Positions 56,402 through 64,000 of a stretch of DNA of 64,000 nucleotides are shown piece by piece. How positions within the stretch are numbered: position 1 is the first letter of the stretch; each line of letters opens with the position of its first letter. A program made the translations under genes and the position numbers. The notes beneath the pieces were generated by a model. The model worked only from the letters and a program-made list of their open reading frames with translations. It was not told the origin of the DNA and searched no databases. The stretch is taken from NCBI GenBank assembly GCA_028671895.1, contig CM053802.1:34634201-34698200 (forward strand), given 5' to 3'. The DNA comes from Oenanthe sinensis (taxonomy: Eukaryota; Streptophyta; Magnoliopsida; Apiales; Apiaceae).

Positions 56402-59400
56402 TGTGACGCCCTCCCGACCCGGGGTCTAGATCGGGGAGTCACTAACACTTTATCTGCATGCACCCTAAATAACAATAACAGAAAATACGCATATACACAA
56501 CCCCGACTACTACCCTGGACCTTTCAAGGTAATGGTATGAAACAAGCACACATCTACATTCATTTACATTTACATTTATAATAACAAAATAATATTATTA
56601 CAACTTCTCCAACATCTCAAAAACTACTAACAAAAGTACAAGACTTAACAAAGTCTTTCCTGCTAACTCGTTCTCGATCTTGTAAAACTATCCTTTCATT
56701 AGGATATTGTTTTCCAAATTATTTCATAAAATTGTCCTTTCATTAGGACTTTGTTTTCCAAATCATTTCATAAAACTGTCCTTTCATTAGGACTTTTACT
56801 TATAAAACCAAATCATTTTGATTGGAGTTTTCTCACAATGCCCGGATAATACGGGTGATCAGCCACGTAAAGTCCCCATAACGGACCGAAGTCCCTCTAG
56901 ACATAAGGAGTACTCATAAAGGCACTTATAGCCATTGGCCTTGGGCTATCTCATTATAGCCATTGACTATCTCATTATAGTCTTCACATAAAAGTGCTGG
57001 ACCGGCGTCACTCGGCCTCTTACGCCTCCAACCTATAGGAATCCTTAGAAACCATTTTGATCGGAATTCCTATAATATCAACACCATTTCTTTTAAAATT
57101 ACCAAATCATTTGCTGAAAAAGAATTCTTGAAAGTCGGCTTTCATATTTAAATCCATCTTTTAAAAGTTAAGAGACAGAGGTAAATTTTATTCGAAGACA
57201 AATTTATATACAAGTCTCTTTTTGCAGTAAAGTAAGCAGGAATCATGACATAGGGATCAAAATCATGTTATAGGAGTAAGGTCAGGTTGTAGGGTCAATT
57301 TCACAAGTATAACAAGAGGTTTTAAAACAATTATAAAGCATCTGATTTAAAATAGTGATTAGGTAATAGCAATAGGGTACTCATCATGGTTAAAGTACAA
57401 GTAAACAAGGTTAAGGAAATGGTGAAAAACACAAGTCGCAGTTAAGGTTGATGGTTTAAGAATTTAAAACTAGTTTATAAGTTATCAGTAGCAGTTCAGG
57501 GATTGAAAAGTTTAAGGTATAGTCAAAACTTGTATAAGATTGCAGTTTAAGTAAAACAGTTAAAATAATGCATGTTGTATCTTAAAACAATTGAGATAAA
57601 GTAAAACAGTCGCAGGATTATACAACAGTTCATAAAACACTTCATGAGTTTAAAGAGATTAAGCAATAGTTACTTGCTTCAAAAAGATTGCTACAGCTGC
57701 TGAACAGGTAGATCTCATTATCACCGACTCTAACTCTCTACTTTTTCCTTTCCTTTATCTTTCACTTCTTTTTCCTTCGTATCTATACACGTAATAATAC
57801 TATTTCAGTAACTCGATCAAACTCGACGTTCTATTTAACGTCTAGCTATTCTACCCTTTCGTTACTGTAACCCCTTAACATATATAAATATACGATGGAC
57901 ATACTCTATTAATCAACCATTTATACACTGGTAGGCACGTAGCACATAGACAATCATATTATCCACAGTATTCCGGACTGATAGCGTTTCCTATACAGAA
58001 GTGGTGTGCCAATAGTGTTTTATAAGATCATTTTAGTTTTAGAAAATTTTGGCAGCTTCTCCTCTGTAAGTGGAGCTATCCGTCGGAATACAACCGACAC
58101 AATCAAGTAATAAACCATGCAAGCATCTATGAGCTCATTGTATAAAGATCATGACATCAATTACAAATAGCCTTTACACTACTAATGTATCTCAATTAAA
58201 TTACTCTAGCAGGCAATATCACATAGCTAGAAACATAAGCTAACATCTTTGTTTCTATGACATCCAATTTATAATAATAACCGAACAACAATTTGATTAC
58301 TAAAAATTGTAATCCTTGAAGACATTACATTAACCCAAGTAATCAATCGTTTTACTCTAATCCCTAACACAAACTCAAGCAATTACATATAAATAGATTT
58401 GAAAATGCATAGAAACATTGAACTCGAGTAGCATTTTGGCTACCAATCCATAAACCAAGCAACTTATCTTGTAATTGATAATCAACACATAGTTATTAAC
58501 ATCCACTCGAGCTATAGAGCATACACTAGTTCATGTATATCAAATTTCGAATAGAAATTAAAGAATACAATTCGAAAAATTGAATTAACTCTGAAATATA
58601 TACATGCAATCATCGATTTCACAAAATCAAGACTTAGAATGTACAATTAAGCATACATATATTCGATACTAATCGGAAATGTCAAAATAGTATTAACATC
58701 GACATGCAGCTCAAGTATATTACAACATCACACTGCACAACTACTAGCCTTGCCATTAATCACAACCGATGCCCAATTCCCGAGCGGGAATCATGAAGCC
58801 ATAACCAGAAAAATCTAAACTTTTAATATGCAAAATCGAATTAGTCTAAATATCAACACAATCACAATTATAAAATACAATTAAGGTGTGTTAGGCTCAG
58901 GAGTACCATCATAGCCCCTCCACCGGCTCACCGGAAGTTCACCGCCGGTGGGGTAAAGTCCGGAGGTACTCGATTTCGAGCTCCCTTCCACGAACTCCAC
59001 CAATTCTTTTGTCTACTACTCGATTTCAGGCCTAGGAACATAAATAGATTACCCTTGGTCCTTGCATGCAACTGTTGAAATCAAAGCATACACACACGGC
59101 ATATACATACATATGTGAATTACATGCAAAGCTCAAGAGTTGGGTTATACAAAGATTCAAGTCGGCATTAGCACACAATCGAAGCAACCAACAAGATTTA
59201 CTAGCTTCACTTAAGAAAATCGAAAGAAACAAATGAAAGATGCGAGAGAGAGAATACACAAGACCTGGACAAGAAAATGCAGAGCAGAGAAAATGAAGTG
59301 GGCGGTGGTTTTTATCAAAATAGAGGCAGGGGCAATTTAGTAAATTCATAATTGTAAATTTCTGAATTAAATCAATTAATAAATTGACTTTTGATAGAAA

Positions 59401-60015
59401 AAGGGTACAAAAATAAGTTTGATATTTTTAAAATAAATAAAATAATTTTATAAGCTCACCCATATTTTTAAAATATTTTTCTGATGAACGGATATTTAAT
59501 TAAAAATCTTTGAACTTTCAGCACAAAAATAGAAAATAAGAGTAAAAAAATATTTTTGGGCTCGAATAAAATATAATTTTATTTTTAAAAACTTTCTGAA
59601 TATCCAAGGAGCATTTTGGAAAAGATTTCATGATTTTTTGACATTCCAATAATTAAATATGGAATTTAGAAGAGAAATATCTCTAGAATAAAACATGAAT
59701 GAAATATTTATATAAAATCACTGGGACTAGAATTAAATACACCACCATTTTTAGAAAGTCTCTAAAATCACATAGAAGATACATTTAAAATTTCATAATT
59801 ATTGGACAAAGTAATAAATTTATAAAAATCAAACAGTACCTCAATTTAGCATAAAAATCAATTAATCACTTTAATAAATCACTTAAACATATTGTGGTCA
59901 AACAGGCAGTCAACTAGACATATAAAATAACCACATACCACATCTTATCACATTGGAGTACAAAAATAATATAACATATATTAATTAAATATATATAAAT
60001 ATCCCAATCGTTACA
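56402..60015 (-). repeat. Element E 5' LTR
   Basis: The 3,614-bp LTR is of a length usual for Tekay chromoviruses, with TGTAACG at 60015 and GTCACA at 56402 (minus strand). It is AT-rich, with a GC-rich patch with inverted words near 58910-58960. Only its ends are kept in the 3' LTR. No ORF in it shows a domain. Confidence 0.92.
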
Positions 60016-60020
60016 TGCTG

Positions 60021-60543
60021 TCAGTAATACTTGCGTTCTTCAAATCTTCTTTCTCCGCCAAGTTTACTGTCAATGAAATAGTTGTTGTCGTCTGTTTCAA
60101 ATGTGTTGTCACTTGTAAAGTACTATCATAGGCTTGAGTACTTGAAATGTTGTTGTCTGAGTTTTGAATCATGTTGTGCATGAACACTTAGTGAACTTCT
60201 ACTACATGACTCATTTGTTTATTCTTTTATACAAGACAGTAACTTTCAAATGTACTGTCACCTACCTAATACTTTTAATTGTACTATCTACAAGTGACTA
60301 CTAACTATACTGTCAATGATTATATGACAGTATGATTTACTTAACTTATTAAACTTAAACTAAGTACATTAACTGATTACACCATAATCCATAAAACCCA
60401 TTCACCGGTTATACCGGTTACCAAGCTTCTTAACGGTCACTTGATCTAAAAATGCCCATTCGTGAGGGTAATTAAATGGTCATGTGACCGGTTGGGCTCA
60501 TATATATGGGTGATGTGAGGACACTCACTATTCAGACTTCTCA
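60021..60543 (-). repeat. Putative 3' LTR of Tat element G, right part
   Basis: The sequence continues 36093 after element E (60016-60020 is the TGCTG target copy). It opens with the second 67-bp repeat (60021-60087). The suggested LTR start, on the minus strand TGAGAAGTCTG at 60543, follows a purine tract GAGAAAGGAAAAA (60544-60556), a fair polypurine tract. The net LTR would be about 1.23 kb. Both limits are inferred. Confidence 0.4.
60501..60509 (+). promoter_or_regulatory. Candidate promoter for the plus-strand ORF of G
   Basis: TATATATGG lies about 140 bp before the ATG at 60644. It faces the plus strand, opposite to the Tat pol. The position is near the edge of the putative LTR. It is predicted from sequence only. 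Confidence 0.35.
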
Positions 60544-60556
60544 TTTTTCCTTTCTC
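60544..60556 (-). other. Candidate polypurine tract of element G
   Basis: GAGAAAGGAAAAA on the minus strand is directly followed by a TG that could begin the 3' LTR. It is weak evidence alone but agrees with the strand of pol. Confidence 0.3.
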
Positions 60557-60643
60557 AAATTTTTTCTAGCATTCGAGCTCTCAAGTCTTTTAGTAATCCA
60601 GCTCTCAGTTTCTTCTAGGCAATTGAAGGGATTAGAATATGCA

Positions 60644-61642
60644 ATGGTCGACAAGAGGGCTTTAATACTAGCAGACATGAACGCGGGGTCGGCCAAAAGA
60701 GGTAAACCCCTTCGCCGTATTCCCATCTACTCCACTTACATATCTTTAATTAATATGATTAACCAACTGAGCCTTCGTTCTTGCCTTTTCTGTTCATTAT
60801 TTGCTAACGTTTTCGTGCTTCTTTTTCAGCTGCTATGCAGATCAATGAGTGGACCGTTCCACCCGTTGAAGAAACTGGTCGCATGAAGCGGCTTAAGCTC
60901 AAGCATGACCCTAAGAAAGCCAAGGAATTGCCAGCGTTCTTGCAGCTTCACACTGGGGTAACTGTTGCTGAGGGCAGTGAGTTTGTCAAGGTTCCAAGGT
61001 CCTTGGCTTACAAGCCTGGCTGGGGATTTAGGAAAACTGATACGGTGGTGGGATCTACAGACCACACCAAGGATTGGTCCATTCACTCCATTTCTCCTTG
61101 TGACTATAAGGAAATTGTCGTGGGTAATGACGAAGAGAGCATCAAGGATCTAGGTGCGCAGACCTTGGCTTTAATGAGTTTTCTTACATGTCTGTTTTAA
61201 TTTTATTGCATTTAGCACTTTAGCATTTCTTTTCCTGTGATTAGTTTTTCCACTTACCACTATTTGTCCACTTATCAGGATCTAATCAAGGATCATGATG
61301 ACGATCTATTCTGACCACTATAGCATTGGGTTCAACTCTGAAAGCGATGCTAGCAAAGCACCCGGGGTTGTTTGACACGAAGGTGGACTATGGCGTTTGA
61401 TTGATGCACAAGAGGGGGATACCGATGGGGAGAGTAGCCCCGACATTAGAAAGAGAAATTATAGTGTTCCTTCACCTTCTCCTTGCCGAGTCGAGCCTAC
61501 GAACGTTAATCCTGAAGTAACTCCTCAAAAGTCGGTGGAGGAGAGTTATCAGGCTTCCAATTCATCGGAAGGGGAGAAATCTAGCGACTCGGGAGAATCT
61601 TCGGGGAGTGAGAAAGCCGAAGATACTGAGGGTGCCTATTAG
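60644..61642 (+). pseudogene. Plus-strand extra ORF of Tat element G, intron-containing, probably decayed
   Basis: Exon 1 (60644-60701) begins MVDKRALILADMNAGS. A 128-bp intron with GT...TTTTTCAG ends (60702-60829) can be removed in frame. Exon 2 continues from 60830 through INEWTVPPVEETGRMKRLK and LAYKPGWGFRKTD to about 61150-61200. A Ser/Glu-rich acidic end lies at 61397-61642, in a frame I could not join without a stop. No domain is recognised. It lies tail to tail with the minus-strand pol. Plant Tat elements are known to carry extra ORFs, some antisense and located between pol and the 3' LTR, and this is the likeliest identity. A host gene fragment is the alternative. Confidence 0.5.
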
Positions 61643-61984
61643 TTTAGGATTTACACCTTTGTAGTTTTGTACTTATTTATCTCAGCCTTTCAAGGCTTTT
61701 CGTATACTCTTGGCCTTCGAGCCTTTATATTTATGCACTTTGTACTATTTGTCCTCTATCTTGGTTTCTATTCATTTTTCGTGTTTAATTTGAACATAAA
61801 CAATAAACATCCACATGATTTGTAAAGGTTTTTCAAAACTCAAGAATATCATCAAAACCAAGATAACGTGAAACAATCCTTTTTATACAATAGGAAGAAC
61901 CAAGTTCTCAAACCCAAACATGTCTAGCCTTCAAGGCTTACAAATCGATAGGTAAATGCTTAAAATACTTAGACATCAAGGTCT
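61643..61984. other. Gap between the plus-strand ORF and the Tat integrase
   Basis: The sequence is AT-rich with pyrimidine-rich stretches and repeated words (CTTTCAAGGC, CTTCGAGCC, CTTCAAGGC). It probably serves as the 3' ends of the two convergent units. I see no gene. Confidence 0.5.
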
Positions 61985-63350
61985 TCAATCAAACATGATA
62001 AATCCTCAAATTAATAGCATTCCAGCTTCTTGGGATTTCAATTACTTCCAAGGTCTGGAGTTTGTACGCCCCTTGCCCAGTGACTTCCTTGATTTGATAA
62101 GGTCTTTCCTAATTTGGGACTAGTTTACACTTGGGACTAGCTCTAGAGGCCTCAATCTTTCGTATGACAAAGTCTCCTTCACGGAAGAACCTTTCTTTGA
62201 CTTTAAGATTATAGTAAAATGAAGATTTCTTCTGGTTCTCAACAATTCAAGCATTAGCTTCATCGCGTACTTCATCAATTAAATCCAGGGCAAGCTTCAT
62301 ACCTTCCTCATTTGCTTTAGGTTCAAACTCATGTGTCCTTGGTGAAGCATGAGTGATCTCGACAGGCACTAACGCTTCTGCCCCGTAGGCTAGCTGAAAT
62401 GGGGTTGCACCTCTCAAGGTTTTACATGTAGTTCTACATGCCCACAGGATCAGGAGTAATTTATCAACCCAAGTACCTTGAGAGCGCTCACCTCTCTTTT
62501 TGAGTCCATCCAGGGTAATTCTGTTGGCAACGTCTGCTTGTCCATTTGATTGAGGATGAGCTACCGAAGTGAAGCGCAGCTCAATGTCATACTTTCCACA
62601 ATACTGAGTAAAGTTTTTGTTGTTTAACTGAGTCTTGTTGTCCGTCACTAGGAACTTTGGTAACCCATACCTGCATATGATATTCTCCTAAAAGAACCGT
62701 GTCACATTCTTTGTATCAATTTTGGCCAAAGGCTTGGCTTCTATCCACTTGGTGAAGTAGTCATTTGCAACAACGAGGAACATCCTTTGTGCACTAGCCA
62801 TAGAAAACAGACCTAGAATTTCTATCTCCCCTCATAGCAAAAGAGATTTATGAATTAATAGATGTCAACATCTCAGGAGGCTGCCTAACAATGGGTGCAA
62901 AGCTTTGGCAGCGATCACACTTCTTTACATAGGCTTTGGCATCCTTCAGCATTTTAGGGCAATAAAATCCCAACCTTACAATCTTATGAGCGAGTGTCCT
63001 ACTTCCTGGGTGCTAGTCACATACTCTTTCGTCAACTTCTCTTAGAGCAGCTTCAGCCTCATAGGGTCTCAGACACTTCAAGTATGGTATTACATATGAC
63101 TTTTTGTAAAGTATCCCTTCAATAAGAGCATACTTCAGGGCCCTCACTGATAATTTCCACACCTCCATAGGATTAATAGGTGTTTTCCCGGTCTATATGT
63201 AAAGCTTGACGGGATCCATCCAACAAGTCCGAAGCCCAATCGAGACTATCAACTTGGTATCAACGTTTGGGTTCTTCAAGACTTGGAAGTAAGCATTACC
63301 AGAGTAGTTCTCAATCTTGGATGAAGCAAACTTAGACAAGACACCATCAT
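61985..63350 (-). pseudogene. Element G integrase remnant
   Basis: The zinc-binding part near 62880-63020 has HPGSRTLAHKI and KKCDRCQ, with a stop just before the first His. A well-kept core piece at 62247-62648 includes DNKTQLNNKNF, HPQSNGQADVANR and PFQLAYGAEALVPVEI. The C-terminal segment at about 61985-62240 ends in EIPRSWNAINL-like wording. Stops break the frame at several places, so it is not functional. Confidence 0.82.
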
Positions 63351-63707
63351 TCACATTTCTTCTCTCGGGATATAGTCAAAGTGGCACTCTTCAAATTGTG
63401 TTTCCTGAGCCATAACAATTCTTAGGTATTTTATCATTATTTCATCACGGGCCTCAAATTCCCCATTCACATGGAAAATCACAAGCCTTGAGTCTCCACA
63501 GACCTTCATGTTCTTTACTTTCAGGGTTCTAGCTAAACCAAGTCTAGTTATCAAGGCTTCGTACTCTACCTCATTATTCGTAGTTGGAAAAGCCAACTTG
63601 ATTGCATATTCTATAATGAAGCCATTAGGGCTTTGTAAGACCAAACCATCTCCACTTGTTTTTGTTTTTGAAGTTCCGTTAAAAAAGAGCACCCAATACT
63701 CCGTCAC
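63351..63707 (-). pseudogene. Element G second (archaeal-type) RNase H
   Basis: A 118-codon open piece has the pattern LFFNGTSKTKTSGDGLVL, NNEVEYEALI and VCGDSRLVIF. In Tat elements this extra RNase H follows the normal one. The first catalytic Asp (VDGSS-type motif) is Asn here, while Glu and the later Asp are kept, so activity is doubtful even apart from the broken neighbours. Confidence 0.82.
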
Positions 63708-64000
63708 TACTTCGTTATTCTTTTCACTCTTACATTCTTCATTCTCTTCCTGCCCCTACACTCAACCACGAAGTCAACTAGAGCTTGGGCCTTGATGGCC
63801 GTCCTAGGCTTGTAGTGGACCTCAAATTTTCCAAGTTCAATTACCCATTTAATCTGTCTTCCACTGGCCTTAGGGTTGTGCATTATATTTCACAAGGGCT
63901 AGTCTGTCAAGACATCAATTATGTGTGCCTGAAAGTAGGGGTGTAGCTTTCTTGAAGCCATTATCAATGCTAAGGCAAACTTTTCAACTTTTGAATAATT
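63708..64000 (-). pseudogene. Element G RNase H (end of the RT-linked domain), partial
   Basis: Minus-strand wording at 63770-64000 reads NYSKVEKFALALIMASRKL, then DVLTD-stop, then ASGRQIKWVIELGKFEVHY and PRTAIKAQALVDFV, the usual end of a Tat RNase H. Two stops lie near 63905. The domain runs out of the window. Confidence 0.8.

Larger units (their letters stand above)
36094..60015 (-). mobile_element. Element E: Tekay-lineage Ty3/gypsy chromovirus, split by element F
   Basis: The 5' LTR is 56402-60015 and the 3' LTR 36094-36537, both TG...CA. A perfect TGCTG duplication lies at 36089-36093 and 60016-60020. The initiator-Met primer site is at 56387-56398 and the polypurine tract at 36538-36549. 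Without the nested Sirevirus F the length is about 9.3 kb. The order is leader ORF, gag, PR, RT, RNase H, IN and chromodomain, all on the minus strand. Gag, RT and IN are broken. The 3' LTR has lost about 3.2 kb of internal sequence, so the element is dead. Confidence 0.95.
60544..64000 (-). mobile_element. Element G: Tat-lineage Ty3/gypsy retrotransposon, cut by the window edge
   Basis: Minus-strand fragments give, from the right edge leftward, RNase H, a second archaeal-type RNase H, integrase zinc region, integrase core and integrase C-terminus. The second RNase H after the normal one marks the Tat group (Retand, Ogre and relatives). Frameshifts and stops are frequent. Upstream parts (RT, protease, gag, 5' LTR) lie beyond position 64000. 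The 3' LTR is thought to be 35387-36093 plus 60021-60543. Confidence 0.8.

Noticed and set aside
59032..59349. 105-codon Cys/Leu-rich ORF in the 5' LTR of E
   Set aside because: It is of LTR origin with no homologue recognised; its hydrophobic look comes from T-rich DNA.

Overview
The window is plant nuclear DNA, almost certainly from an angiosperm with a large repeat-rich genome. It is AT-rich and intergenic. I recognise no host gene, tRNA or rRNA. Nearly everything is LTR retrotransposon sequence from four plant groups: Ty1/copia Sirevirus, Ty1/copia Angela-like, Ty3/gypsy Tekay chromovirus and Ty3/gypsy Tat. The primer sites match the plant initiator-tRNA-Met type (TGGTATCAGAGC or TGGCATCAGAGC). 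The species cannot be named from the sequence.

Left stack (1-34437). The elements sit inside one another, and most boundaries are fixed by TG...CA ends and 5-bp target duplications (TSDs). A is an old plus-strand Angela-like copia element (1-34437), with its left end outside the window. B is a 3.7-kb minus-strand Tekay solo LTR in A's 5' LTR (547-27721, TSD aacag/agcag). C is a minus-strand Angela-like element inside B (1279-24715, TSD GAAGA). D is a complete 14.7-kb plus-strand Sirevirus inside C (5188-19890, TSD CATTA). LTR divergence falls from A inward, in agreement with this order.

Spacer (34438-35386). It carries an array of about six 80-bp repeat units and no gene.

Right stack (35387-64000). 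G is a decayed minus-strand Tat element that runs off the right edge. It has a separate gene-like reading unit on the plus strand between pol and its putative 3' LTR. E is a 9.3-kb minus-strand Tekay chromovirus (36094-60015, TSD TGCTG) inserted in G's putative LTR. F is a second, intact Sirevirus (40179-54769, TSD CAAAC) inserted in E's gag.

How the genes work together. In D and F, gag (capsid, two zinc knuckles), pol (protease, integrase, reverse transcriptase, RNase H) and a large third ORF (1,376 codons) lie in order between LTRs that carry the promoter. F has all three ORFs open and LTRs that look identical apart from a G-run, so it is a candidate active copy. D has one nonsense codon in ORF3. 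A and C share an internal deletion of the gag zinc knuckle and protease plus one stop codon, yet C has nearly identical LTRs. This points to a non-autonomous subfamily moved in trans.
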